This document shows, piece after piece, positions 14,285-22,549 of a stretch of DNA of 35,570 nucleotides (positions within the stretch are counted from its first letter, which is position 1; each line of letters starts with the position of its first letter). The stretch covers positions 1 through 35,570 of the forward strand of contig CACZAK010000020.1 in the NCBI GenBank assembly GCA_902779075.1, given 5' to 3'. Position numbers and translations under genes: made by a program. A model generated the notes under the pieces. The model did not search any database and was not told where the DNA came from. It was given only the letters and a program-made list of their open reading frames with translations. The stretch comes from an uncultured bacterium (lineage in GTDB: Bacteria; Verrucomicrobiota; Kiritimatiellia; RFP12; UBA1067).

Positions 14285-16396
14285 ATGACGGAAGAGACAA
14301 AGAACGCAACGCACTTCGGCGAAGACGTATTCGGCGACGAGGCGATCAGAACCTACTTGAGCAAGGACACGGCGAAGAAACTTCAGGCCACGATCCAGGA
14401 AGGCAAGCCGCTCGACCCCTCCATCGCGGGCGAGGTGGCACACGGCATCCGCCACTGGGCAATGGACCGCGGCGCGACGCATTACACGCACTGGTTCCTG
14501 CCGATGACGGGCTCCACTGCCGAGAAACACGATTCATTCCTTGAGATCAAGGACGGCGAGCCGATCATGCTCTTCTCCGGAAAGAACCTCATCGTGGGCG
14601 AGCCGGACGCCTCGTCGTTTCCGTCCGGCGGCATCCGTTCTACCTTCGAGGCACGCGGCTACACGGCATGGGATCCCACGAGCCCTGCGTTCATCAAGCG
14701 ACACTCGAACGGCGCGACGCTCTGCATTCCGACTGCGTTCTGCGCCTACACAGGCGAGGCGCTCGACAAGAAGACCCCGCTTCTCCGCTCCATGCAGGCG
14801 CTCGACAAATCCCTCACGCGCCTCATGAAGCTCTTCGGCCGTTCCGAGGCGCATACCGGCTGTACGCTCGGAGCAGAGCAGGAATACTTCCTCATCGACA
14901 AGGAATATTGGAAGAAGCGCCCAGACCTCGTGCTGACGGGCCGCACGCTCTTCGGCGCGCCGTCCGCGAAGGGACAGCAGCTCGAAGACCACTACTTCGG
15001 CACGATCCCCGACCGCGTGCTTTCCTTCATGAACGACGTTGAGCGCGAGCTGTGGAAGCTCGGCATCCCCGCGAAGACGCGTCACAACGAAGTCGCACCC
15101 GCGCAGTTCGAGCTCGCGCCGCAGTTCGAGGAGCTGAACCTCGCGAGCGACCACAACATGCTCGTGATGGATACGCTCCGCAACGTTGCCGAGAAGCATG
15201 GCTTCAAGTGCCTCCTCCACGAGAAACCCTACGCGGGCGTGAACGGTTCCGGCAAGCACAACAACTGGTCCGTTAACTACGGCGGCAAGAACCTGCTTGA
15301 CCCCGGTACCGACCCGCACGAGAACGCGCTCTTCCTCACGGTGCTCTGCGCGATCATCGAGGCCGTCGACAAGCACGCCGACCTCCTGCGCGCCTCCGTG
15401 GCGGGCGCGGGTAACGACCACCGTCTCGGCGCGAACGAGGCACCGCCCGCCGTTATCTCCATCTACCTCGGCGACCAGCTTGCGGAGGTCATCGACCGCC
15501 TGGAGAAGGGCGAGGGCGGCAAGACGAAGAAGGCGGGTACGCTGAAGATCGGCGTGGACACGCTTCCCGCGCTTCCGAAGGATGCGACCGACCGCAACCG
15601 CACATCGCCGTTCGCGTTCACGGGCAACAAGTTCGAGTTCCGCGCACCGGGATCGAGCGTGTGCTGCTCCGGTCCGATGACGGTCCTCAACACCATCGTC
15701 GCCGAGGCCGTGGACCGCATCGCGGGCGAGCTGGAGAAGGCGAAGGTCGCCGGCAAGGCGAAGCCCGGCGAACACACGCCCGCCTTCCATAACGCGCTGC
15801 AGAAGATTCTCCAGGACTCCCTCAAGGCGCACAAGCGCGTCGTCTTCAACGGCAACGGCTACGAAGCCGAGTGGCCGCTGGAGGCCGAACGCCGGGGGCT
15901 TCCCAACGCGCCCGACACGCCGTCCGCCCTTACCGCCCTCACGAAGAAGGAGAACGCAAAGCTCTTTGAGAAATACGGCGTGATGACAGCGCGCGAGCTG
16001 GAGAGCCGCCACGAAATCTTCCTCGAGGAATACGCGAAGAAGGTGCGTATCGAGGGCGCGTGCGCGCGTGACATCGCAAGCGAAATGATCCTCCCCGCCG
16101 TGAAGGGCGAATATCTGGAGACGATCCAGGCGTTTGCGAAGGCGGAGAGCGTGGGCGTCTCCTCCGGCACGAGCGCGCTGCGCGAAAGCGCCGTGGAAAT
16201 CGGCACCGGACTGGATGCGCTCAAGACCGGCATCAAGAAGCTCGACGAGGCGCTGTCCGCCGCAACGCCATCCGCCGAAGCAGAGATCCTTTCGGCGATG
16301 CAGGCTCTGCGCACGACAGTCGATGCGCTTGAAAAGCGCGTCTCCGAAACACGTTGGCCATTGCCCAAATACCGCGACATGTTGTTTCTGTATTAG
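14285..16396 (+). CDS. glnN: Glutamine synthetase, type III
   Basis: This 703-residue enzyme has GSIII length, far above the 450-470 of types I and II. It makes glutamine from glutamate, ammonia and ATP. Family blocks include MDRGATHYTHWFLPMTGSTA, GCTLGAEQEYFLID, NEVAPAQFELAP, NGSGKHNNWSVNYGG, AGAGNDHRLGANEAPPA and EFRAPGSS. The C-terminal 120 residues are helical (ALRESAVEIGTGLDALKTGI). I start at ATG 14285, which follows AAAGGAAA; an upstream extension covers the promoter and is not coding. Control by sigma-54 ties it to glnB-amt. purF follows 39 bases downstream. Confidence 0.96.
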   Translation: MTEETKNATHFGEDVFGDEAIRTYLSKDTAKKLQATIQEGKPLDPSIAGEVAHGIRHWAMDRGATHYTHWFLPMTGSTAEKHDSFLEIKDGEPIMLFSGKNLIVGEPDASSFPSGGIRSTFEARGYTAWDPTSPAFIKRHSNGATLCIPTAFCAYTGEALDKKTPLLRSMQALDKSLTRLMKLFGRSEAHTGCTLGAEQEYFLIDKEYWKKRPDLVLTGRTLFGAPSAKGQQLEDHYFGTIPDRVLSFMNDVERELWKLGIPAKTRHNEVAPAQFELAPQFEELNLASDHNMLVMDTLRNVAEKHGFKCLLHEKPYAGVNGSGKHNNWSVNYGGKNLLDPGTDPHENALFLTVLCAIIEAVDKHADLLRASVAGAGNDHRLGANEAPPAVISIYLGDQLAEVIDRLEKGEGGKTKKAGTLKIGVDTLPALPKDATDRNRTSPFAFTGNKFEFRAPGSSVCCSGPMTVLNTIVAEAVDRIAGELEKAKVAGKAKPGEHTPAFHNALQKILQDSLKAHKRVVFNGNGYEAEWPLEAERRGLPNAPDTPSALTALTKKENAKLFEKYGVMTARELESRHEIFLEEYAKKVRIEGACARDIASEMILPAVKGEYLETIQAFAKAESVGVSSGTSALRESAVEIGTGLDALKTGIKKLDEALSAATPSAEAEILSAMQALRTTVDALEKRVSETRWPLPKYRDMLFLY

Positions 16397-16435
16397 TGGT
16401 TAGTGGTTAGTGGCTAGTGGCTAGTGGTTAGTGGT
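16394..16435. repeat. TAGTGGT/TAGTGGC tandem repeat before purF
   Basis: About six copies of a 7-base unit (TAGTGGT or TAGTGGC) fill the whole gap between glnN and purF, leaving no recognisable ribosome binding site. The same unit recurs after 19915. Confidence 0.7.
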
Positions 16436-18463
16436 ATGTCCGAAGAAATCAAGCACGAATGCGCGGTGGCGATGGTGGTCTTGCGCAGGCCGCCATTCGC
16501 CACGGGCGATTTTGGCGGGACGAAGCTATCCCTCCTTTTGGAGAAGCAGCACAACAGGGGCCAGGACGGGGCGGGCGCGGCGATCCTTCGCGCCCGCCCC
16601 GTCCCCGGCGAGGTGCCGTACTGGATCGCCAAGTCCGCCTCCTCGACGCCCCTCGTGGATGTGCTCGGCGCGATTGCGAAACGCTCTGATTCATTTAGCC
16701 ACAAAGAACGCAAAGAGCACAAAGAAGAAGAGGAAGAACTTTGTGATCTTTGTGGCGAAAAACAAGAAAGGATTTTCCTCGGGCATCTGCGCTACGCCAC
16801 CTTCGGGAAGAACGAGGTGGCGTTCTGCCATCCATTCGTCCATGAGGCGAGCGAACTGGAGCACACGCTCCTCCTCGCCGGCAACTTCAACCTCACGAAC
16901 GCCCATGAACTCTTCGAGGATTACAGCCGACACGGTTCCTTCCCCACGAGCAAGTCCGACGGCTACCTCGTCTGCGAACTGATCGCCCACGAACTCGGGA
17001 AAGATTTTAGCCGTGTAGAACGTGTAGATCATGTAGAATCAACACTCCCAAAACTACATGTTTCTACATGTTCTACACGGTTCAAAAATATCTCGCGCGC
17101 TTTATCCACTGCGCTTGCCAATGCGGACGGCGCGTGGACGCTTTGCGGCGCGACGGGGGACGGCTGGGCGTTCGCCACACGCGATCCGCATGGCATCAGG
17201 CCGGGCTGGTATTACGTCAGCGATGACGTGGTGTCCGTGGCAAGCGAACGCCCCGCTATCCAGGCCGCCTTCGATGTGCCGCCCGAAGCCGTGAAGGAGT
17301 TGCCTCCCGGAGAGGCACTCATCATCTCTCCTTCTGGCGAAACATCCTTTCACCACTTGCATATTTCCACATTTCCATATTTTCACAATTCCACAATTCC
17401 ACATTCTTCACCCCGCCCCTGCTCCTTCGAGCGCATCTATTTCTCGCGCGCCAACGACGCCGCGATTCACCGCGAACGCAAGGCCCTTGGCGCGGCGCTC
17501 CTGCCGCAAATCCTCAAATCGGCTGAAGCGGATATCTCTGACATCTTCTTCAGTTACATCCCCAACTCCGCCCGCATCGCCTTTCATGGATTGTTGGAAA
17601 GAATATTTCATCTTATTTCACGCAGAGGCGCAGAGAGGCAGAGGTGCGGAGACTTTACAGAATTTTCCCAGCGCCTCAGCCTCTCAGCGCCTCTGCGTGA
17701 TATGATCCCCCGCTTTGGGGAGGTCATCGTGAAGGACGCGAAGTTCCGCACGTTTATCGCCGATGCCGCCGCTCGCCGCGAGTTCTACAAGCACGTCTAC
17801 GATGTCACCTACGGACTCGTGCGCCCCGGCCTCGATACGCTCGTCGTCCTCGACGATTCCATCGTGCGTGGCAACACGATGAAAAACGCCATTCTCCCGA
17901 TGCTCGACCGGCTGGAACCGAAACGTATCGTCATCGCCTCCTCCGCGCCGCCCATCCGCTACCCCGACTGCTACGGGATCGACATGTCCACCCTCGGCGA
18001 ACTCGTTGCCTTCCGCGCCCTCGTGAACCTGTTGGGTGGGGAACGGGGAATGGGGAACGGGGAACGGGAATTGAGCGACGCACTCAATAAATCCAAAAAA
18101 CTACATGTTTCTACATGTTCTACACGGACAAAATTCTTCAACCCGCTCGCTCCTCTCTATGATCGCTTCACCGACGAGCAACATTGCGCCGAGATCGCCC
18201 GTCTCCTCACCCCGCCCGGCATGAAGGCCGAGGTGAAGGTGGTTTACCAGACGGTGGAAAATCTGCGGAAATGTTTGAGGGGCAGGACATCCGACAATCG
18301 GCAACCGACATTCGGGACGATAGCCCGACAGACGACACATGACGCGAGCGTATGCTTCGGAGATTGGTACTTCACCGGCGACTATCCTACGCCCGGTGGC
18401 TACAAGGTGCTGTACAAGGCTCTTGGAAACTACTTGGAGCAGAAAAGCGAAAGGTCTTACTGA
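16436..18463 (+). CDS. purF: Amidophosphoribosyltransferase with six in-frame repeat insertions
   Basis: 675 residues. PurF makes phosphoribosylamine from PRPP and glutamine, the first step of purine synthesis. It resembles the long Bacteroidetes form: KHECAVAM (nucleophile Cys9), LEKQHNRGQDGAG, GHLRYATFGKN, LLLAGNFNLTN, FERIYFSRANDA, the PRPP loop VVLDDSIVRGNT near residue 470, SSAPPIRYPDCYGID and GDWYFTGDYPTPGG at the end. Six stretches of palindromic or tandem repeat DNA interrupt it, each kept in frame: residues about 88-107, 192-215, 306-325, 395-422, 535-564 and 616-633. They fall between conserved blocks, probably in surface loops, so activity may survive. ATG 16436 has no Shine-Dalgarno. 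Whether some insertions are spliced or processed is unknown. Confidence 0.92.
   Translation: MSEEIKHECAVAMVVLRRPPFATGDFGGTKLSLLLEKQHNRGQDGAGAAILRARPVPGEVPYWIAKSASSTPLVDVLGAIAKRSDSFSHKERKEHKEEEEELCDLCGEKQERIFLGHLRYATFGKNEVAFCHPFVHEASELEHTLLLAGNFNLTNAHELFEDYSRHGSFPTSKSDGYLVCELIAHELGKDFSRVERVDHVESTLPKLHVSTCSTRFKNISRALSTALANADGAWTLCGATGDGWAFATRDPHGIRPGWYYVSDDVVSVASERPAIQAAFDVPPEAVKELPPGEALIISPSGETSFHHLHISTFPYFHNSTIPHSSPRPCSFERIYFSRANDAAIHRERKALGAALLPQILKSAEADISDIFFSYIPNSARIAFHGLLERIFHLISRRGAERQRCGDFTEFSQRLSLSAPLRDMIPRFGEVIVKDAKFRTFIADAAARREFYKHVYDVTYGLVRPGLDTLVVLDDSIVRGNTMKNAILPMLDRLEPKRIVIASSAPPIRYPDCYGIDMSTLGELVAFRALVNLLGGERGMGNGERELSDALNKSKKLHVSTCSTRTKFFNPLAPLYDRFTDEQHCAEIARLLTPPGMKAEVKVVYQTVENLRKCLRGRTSDNRQPTFGTIARQTTHDASVCFGDWYFTGDYPTPGGYKVLYKALGNYLEQKSERSY
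16698..16756. repeat. Palindrome R1 inside purF
   Basis: GCCACAAAG (16698-16706) is the exact inverse complement of 16748-16756, and CACAAAG (16718-16724) pairs with 16739-16745. It encodes a Lys/Glu-rich linker (KERKEHKEEEEEL) ahead of GHLRYATFG. Confidence 0.85.
17011..17080. repeat. Palindrome R2 inside purF
   Basis: CCGTGTAGAAC (17011-17021) is the exact inverse complement of 17070-17080; CATGTAGAA (17030-17038) pairs with 17062-17070. Bases 17051-17080 recur exactly at 18098-18127 and are read in the same frame, giving KLHVSTCSTR both times. Confidence 0.88.
17351..17410. repeat. Tandem repeat R3 inside purF
   Basis: About six 8-9-base units of the type CAATTCCA or CATTTCCA. It encodes HISTFPYFHNSTIPHSS just before CSFERIYFSR. 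Only one arm type is present, with no inverted partner. Confidence 0.7.
17618..17700. repeat. Palindrome R4 inside purF
   Basis: TCACGCAGAGGCGC (17618-17631) is the exact inverse complement of 17687-17700, a 14-bp perfect arm, with further GAGGCAGAG/CTCAGCCTC pairing inside. It encodes SRRGAERQRCGDF...SLSAPLRD. Confidence 0.88.
18037..18127. repeat. Composite repeat R5 inside purF
   Basis: Four to five copies of GGGGAAC/GGGGAAT (to 18070) are followed by an exact copy of the right arm of R2 (18098-18127). The frame stays open and gives GERGMGNGERE and then KLHVSTCSTR. Confidence 0.8.
18282..18335. repeat. Repeat R6 inside purF
   Basis: CCGACAATCGG and CCGACATTCGG-type units with CCCGACAGACGAC. 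It encodes TSDNRQPTFGTIARQTTH, a linker inserted between VYQTVENLRKC and the conserved GDWYFTGDYPTPGG end. Confidence 0.65.
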
Positions 18464-18543
18464 TTTTTAGCCACTACGAATCGTCACAAATACGATAGAA
18501 ATTTTCATTTTTTCTGGTTACAAAATCTTTTGTCGTTTATGTG

Positions 18544-18572
18544 TTGGCGGGAGAGCGTGATTTTGGTATCAT
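18544..18572 (+). promoter_or_regulatory. Sigma-70-type promoter of the Gfo/Idh/MocA gene
   Basis: TTGGCG (18544-18549), a 17-base spacer and TATCAT (18567-18572). The expected start is near 18579, giving a leader of about 37 bases. Confidence 0.65.
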
Positions 18573-18615
18573 AAACGGCCCTTAATACAAGGTATTTTTG
18601 AATGGAAAGGACAAC

Positions 18616-19917
18616 ATGAAGATTTCTATGAAGATTTCTCGAAGATCGTTTCTCAGTGGGGCTGGCGGTGCGATTGCGCTGCCGTGGCTCGTACCTGCAT
18701 CGGCACTCGGACGTGACGGCGCCGTCGCGCCGTCCAACCGCATCACCGTGGCCGGCATCGGCCTGGGCGGACGCGGACAGGGCGTCCTGCGCAGCTGGGT
18801 GCTGCCGGAGAAGGACGTGCAGTTCGTCGCCATCTGCGACGTGTGGAAGCCACGCCGCGAAGCCGTGAAGAAAATCGTCGATACGCATTACGGCAACAAG
18901 GACTGTAAAACTTACATTGACATGCGCGAGCTGCTGGCGCGTCCCGATATCGACGTGATCCACACCGCGACGGGCGACCGTTGGCACGCGGGCGTCTCCA
19001 TCGCCGCAATGAAGGCGGGCAAGGACATCTACACCGAGAAGCCCGCTTCCATGACTATCCGCGAAGGGCAGGCCGTGGTGGCGACAGCCGCCAAGTACGG
19101 CCGCGTCTATCAGGCCGGAATGCAGCGCCTGAGCGAACCGAACTTCGTCGTGTGCAACGAGCTTATGCGTCTTGGACGCCTCGGCAAGGTACATACCGTG
19201 TACGCCCATCTGGCTCCGTGGGCAAGCGTTCTCCACCGCGATTGGCTGCCGGCGGAGCCGCTGCCGCCGCGCGACGTCATCGACTGGGATGCATGGCTCG
19301 GGCCGTGTCCGTGGCGTCCCTACAACCACAAGTACCTGCCAAGCGGATGGCATCGCGACCACGACCTCTACACCGGCCGGATCGGTGAATGGGGCTCGCA
19401 CACCTTCGCGCAGTGCCATGACGCCGTCGGCGCCGAATCGACGTCACCGGTGTACTACCAGTACGTGAACGGCCCCGTGCCGGACGGACAGCGGATGCGC
19501 TTCGCGAACGGCATCGAGATGGTGTCGGTGCGCAAGGGCTGGCACGGGTCGTGCGGCGTAAGGTACGTGGGCACGGAGGGATGGGTGTCGTGTGCGGACG
19601 GCTATTCGCGTCCGGAGGCATCGCGTCCGTCGCTCCTCGCCGACTATGACAAGATCCTCGCCGACTACTGCGTGCGCACGGGCTACACCGGACAGAACCA
19701 CATGCGCCAGTTCTTCAATTCGGTGAGGACGCGCACGAAGACCGTTGCGAACCCCGTGATGATGCACCGTTCCATGACGACGGTCCACTGCGCCAACATC
19801 GCCCAGTGGCTCGGCCGCGACATGAAGTGGGATCCCGTGAAGGAGCGTTTCATCGGCGACGACGAGGCCAACCGCATGCTCTCCCGCACGCAGCGCGCGG
19901 GTTGGGAGATCGTTTAG
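18616..19917 (+). CDS. Tat-exported Gfo/Idh/MocA-family oxidoreductase
   Basis: 433 residues. The N-terminus is a twin-arginine signal (SRRSFLSGAGGAIALPWLVP), so the folded, cofactor-loaded protein goes to the periplasm. The Rossmann NAD(P) motif is VAGIGLGGRGQG; the catalytic-lysine motif is TEKPASMT. GEWGSHTFAQCHDAVG and the Trp-rich WDAWLGPCPWRPYN block are typical of this Tat-exported subgroup. Family members oxidise or reduce sugar hydroxyls; some oxidise glycosides at C3. The next gene has a DUF1080 domain, now linked to cleavage of 3-keto-glycosides, so a two-step periplasmic glycoside breakdown is likely (inference). ATG 18616 follows GGAAAGGA; an upstream TTG is less likely. Confidence 0.9.
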   Translation: MKISMKISRRSFLSGAGGAIALPWLVPASALGRDGAVAPSNRITVAGIGLGGRGQGVLRSWVLPEKDVQFVAICDVWKPRREAVKKIVDTHYGNKDCKTYIDMRELLARPDIDVIHTATGDRWHAGVSIAAMKAGKDIYTEKPASMTIREGQAVVATAAKYGRVYQAGMQRLSEPNFVVCNELMRLGRLGKVHTVYAHLAPWASVLHRDWLPAEPLPPRDVIDWDAWLGPCPWRPYNHKYLPSGWHRDHDLYTGRIGEWGSHTFAQCHDAVGAESTSPVYYQYVNGPVPDGQRMRFANGIEMVSVRKGWHGSCGVRYVGTEGWVSCADGYSRPEASRPSLLADYDKILADYCVRTGYTGQNHMRQFFNSVRTRTKTVANPVMMHRSMTTVHCANIAQWLGRDMKWDPVKERFIGDDEANRMLSRTQRAGWEIV

Positions 19918-19992
19918 TGATTAGTGGCTAGTGGTTAGTGGTTCGAGATTAAAAAGATCCTTTGTCTTTTGTCTTCTGTCCTCTGTCCTCAA
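19918..19992. repeat. TAGTGGT-type and TCTTCTGTCC-type tandem repeats
   Basis: Bases 19918-19942 repeat the TAGTGGC/TAGTGGT unit seen before purF. Bases 19961-19990 repeat CTTTGTCTT/CTGTCCTC-type units. They fill the gap between the oxidoreductase and the DUF1080 gene. Confidence 0.6.
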
Positions 19993-20010
19993 AAACTAAA
20001 AGGTTGAAAA

Positions 20011-21834
20011 ATGAAGAAAGTGATTTTGATTTGTTCTCTCATTTCGCTCGTCGCGTCGGCGGCGGAGCTGAAGGAGCCTGTGTTCCGCATGACCGAGCCG
20101 GAACTGCTGGCCGTGTTGAAGGAAAACGGCCTTAACGACAAGGTGACGGCCTGTCAGGAACTCAGCCACGTCGGCTCGTCCGCCGCCGTGCCCGCGCTCG
20201 CGGCGCTTCTGACGGATGCCACCGAACCGGCGTTGTTTCTCGCCGCGCGCTACGCGCTTGAGAACATCCCCGGCGTCGAGGCCGAAACTGCGTTGAAGCG
20301 TGCGCTCGCCGTCGTCACGGACGCCAAGCGGCGCGGCGGGATTGAAAAGTCGCTTCGTGCGCGCACCGACCCAATCCCGGACGGCTACGCCGGCGCGAAC
20401 GAGAAGCTGACCGCGTTTCCGCCGAAGAACGCCGTCCAGAAGGGCGACCTCGCCGCCGTGCCGGCGCTCGTGGAGACGGCGCTCGGTACGGGTCCCGCGG
20501 CCACGCTCGCGCGGCGCCATCTGGTCGGTTTTCCGAACGACGGCATCGTGGACGTGCTGCTGGGTCTGTTGGAAGGCGCAGATGTGAAGAAGGCCCGGCT
20601 CGCGCTGGACGTCCTGGGTACCCGCCGCGTGCGCGTGGAGATGTCAAGGTTGTTTGCGTTCGCGCGCACGACGAAACACGAGGGACTTCGCATGGAGGCG
20701 TTCAAGGCATTTGCCACGCTGTGCGATCCGGAAGACCTGCCGCAGCTGCTGGCCCTGCTGAAGGAGTTCCCGAAGGCGGACCGTCTGTCTGGAAGCATCA
20801 TCCGCGTCGTCGCGCGCGCGTTTGAGATGGACACGACGCCGATAACGGTCATTAAGGCCGAATACGGATTCTTCGGGACTCCGCGTCAGGTTGCAGACAT
20901 CGTTGGGGGGGTGCGTGCGCTTGTCGGGGGAGGCTCGCGTGCCATCATGGCGAGCAACCATCTGGCGGGACAAGGTGGCTTCCCGTTCGACCCTGCACCG
21001 GGCAAACACAAGGAGCTCCACCTCACGTACCGTCTCGGCGACGGGCCGGAGCTTTCGGCCATCGTGCAGGAGAGCAGCCAAATCAAGTTTACGGACTACC
21101 GCCTTCCCGAATCGCTGGCGAAGCAGCTCGTCTCCGCCGCACAAGCGGCGACGGGCGACGAGCGGGTCGCGCTCGTGCACATTATCGACACGCTCGACCG
21201 ACGCGGCATCGTGCCCGGGGCGGACATGGTGCTGTTCCGTCCGATCTTCAACGGCAAGGACCTCACGGGCTGGAGCCAGCAGGACGACTACTTCTCCGTC
21301 AAGGACGGCGTGATCACCGGCGAATCCACGCCAGATCACCTGTGCAAGCCCAACCACCATCTCGTCTACACCGCCGAGGAGCTGACCGATTTCGAGCTCC
21401 GCGCGGAGTTCCGTCTTTCAAAGGGCGCCAACAGCGGCATCCAATTGCGCTGCAAACCGCAGTTCATCGGCGACAACGGCTACCAGGCGGACATGAACGG
21501 CGGCGGAAACTACGTGGGTTTCCTCTACCATCCCAGGCAGCACCTCATTGGCGCGCGCGGGTCGGACGTGGTGATCGACGCGGCGGGCAAGAAGACTGTC
21601 ACGCGCTTTGCGGACGGCAAGGCGCTCCAGGACCTCTACCGCGTGGAGCAGTGGAACGACATGCGCGTGAAGGTGGAAGGGCGCACGATTACGGTGTGGA
21701 TCAACGGCGTGCGCACCACATCGGTGGTAGACCCGCGTGAGGCGTTCTTCCCGTCGAAGGGGCACATTGCGCTCCAACTCCACCAAGGTCCGCCGATGAA
21801 GGTAGAGTTCCGCAATATCCGCCTTCGACGCTAG
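20011..21834 (+). CDS. Secreted HEAT-repeat protein with C-terminal DUF1080 (3-keto-disaccharide hydrolase-like) domain
   Basis: 607 residues with a signal peptide (KKVILICSLISLVASAAEL). Residues about 25-280 are helical HEAT-like repeats (SSAAVPALAALLTDATEPA, DVLLGLLEGADVKKARLALD). Residues about 405-607 form a DUF1080 domain: LFRPIFNGKDLTGW, FELRAEFRLSKGANSGIQLR, GYQADMNGGGNYVGF, WNDMRVKVEGRTITVWINGV and GHIALQLHQGPPMKVEFRNI. DUF1080 proteins have a lectin-like jellyroll fold; some cleave 3-keto sugars made by Gfo/Idh/MocA-type dehydrogenases. It follows such a gene directly. ATG 20011 follows AAAAGG. The activity is inferred from family and context. Confidence 0.87.
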   Translation: MKKVILICSLISLVASAAELKEPVFRMTEPELLAVLKENGLNDKVTACQELSHVGSSAAVPALAALLTDATEPALFLAARYALENIPGVEAETALKRALAVVTDAKRRGGIEKSLRARTDPIPDGYAGANEKLTAFPPKNAVQKGDLAAVPALVETALGTGPAATLARRHLVGFPNDGIVDVLLGLLEGADVKKARLALDVLGTRRVRVEMSRLFAFARTTKHEGLRMEAFKAFATLCDPEDLPQLLALLKEFPKADRLSGSIIRVVARAFEMDTTPITVIKAEYGFFGTPRQVADIVGGVRALVGGGSRAIMASNHLAGQGGFPFDPAPGKHKELHLTYRLGDGPELSAIVQESSQIKFTDYRLPESLAKQLVSAAQAATGDERVALVHIIDTLDRRGIVPGADMVLFRPIFNGKDLTGWSQQDDYFSVKDGVITGESTPDHLCKPNHHLVYTAEELTDFELRAEFRLSKGANSGIQLRCKPQFIGDNGYQADMNGGGNYVGFLYHPRQHLIGARGSDVVIDAAGKKTVTRFADGKALQDLYRVEQWNDMRVKVEGRTITVWINGVRTTSVVDPREAFFPSKGHIALQLHQGPPMKVEFRNIRLRR

Positions 21835-21850
21835 GCGTATGAGGTAAAAG

Positions 21851-22549
21851 ATGAAACTAGAGCGCATTACAAAATGGCTTGACGATGTCCTGGACGTGAA
21901 ATCGTTCTCGGACGTCTCCAACAACGGCGTGCAGATCGCGCGCATGGGGGACGACGTAAAGAAGGTCGCCTTCGGCGTCGATGCGTCCGTTGCCTTCATA
22001 GAGGCGGCGGCCGAGGCGGGCGCGCAGCTCGCCGTGGTACACCACGGCATCTCGTGGGGCGGAGGCATCGTACGGATCGTGGACGGCGTGTACAACGTGG
22101 TCGCGGCGGCCATGCGGCACAACATGGCGCTCTACGGCGTACACCTACCGCTTGACGCGAACCACGCCTACGGCAACAACTACGAACTTGCGCGCTATCT
22201 GGGACTCAAGAACCTAAAACCTGCCTTCGTGTACCATGGCGAGACGATAGGCTGCACGGGTACGTTGCCGAACGGGAAGAAGGTCGGTGTCTGTTCCGGC
22301 GGCGCGGGCGAGTTCGCCGCGGACGCGAAGAACCTCGGCTGTGACCTCTACATCACGGGCGAGGCGTCGTGGGGCGAGGTTATCATGGCGGAGAACGCGG
22401 GCATGCAGATGATATGCGCCGGACACTACGCCACGGAGACTTTCGGCGTGAAGGCTCTCGCGAAGGCGATAAAGAAGTCTCTCCGAGTTGATACTGTGTT
22501 CATTCCACGTCCAGACATTCCCAACCTGCAACCTCCGAGGCTCCCATGA
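21851..22549 (+). CDS. Nif3-like dinuclear metal centre protein
   Basis: 232 residues of the Nif3/YbgI family (PF01784). The metal ligands are visible as His64-His65 (VVHHGISWGG), HLPLDANHAYGNN and the C-terminal AGHYATETFGV. GCTGTLPNGKKV, GSGGAGE-like CSGGAGEF and CDLYITGEASWGEV are further family blocks. These proteins form hexameric toroids; the cellular role is not settled, although some are annotated GTP cyclohydrolase I type 2. It begins 17 bases after the DUF1080 gene with GAGG upstream, and its stop overlaps the next ATG (ATGA), so it belongs to the same transcription unit. Confidence 0.92.
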   Translation: MKLERITKWLDDVLDVKSFSDVSNNGVQIARMGDDVKKVAFGVDASVAFIEAAAEAGAQLAVVHHGISWGGGIVRIVDGVYNVVAAAMRHNMALYGVHLPLDANHAYGNNYELARYLGLKNLKPAFVYHGETIGCTGTLPNGKKVGVCSGGAGEFAADAKNLGCDLYITGEASWGEVIMAENAGMQMICAGHYATETFGVKALAKAIKKSLRVDTVFIPRPDIPNLQPPRLP

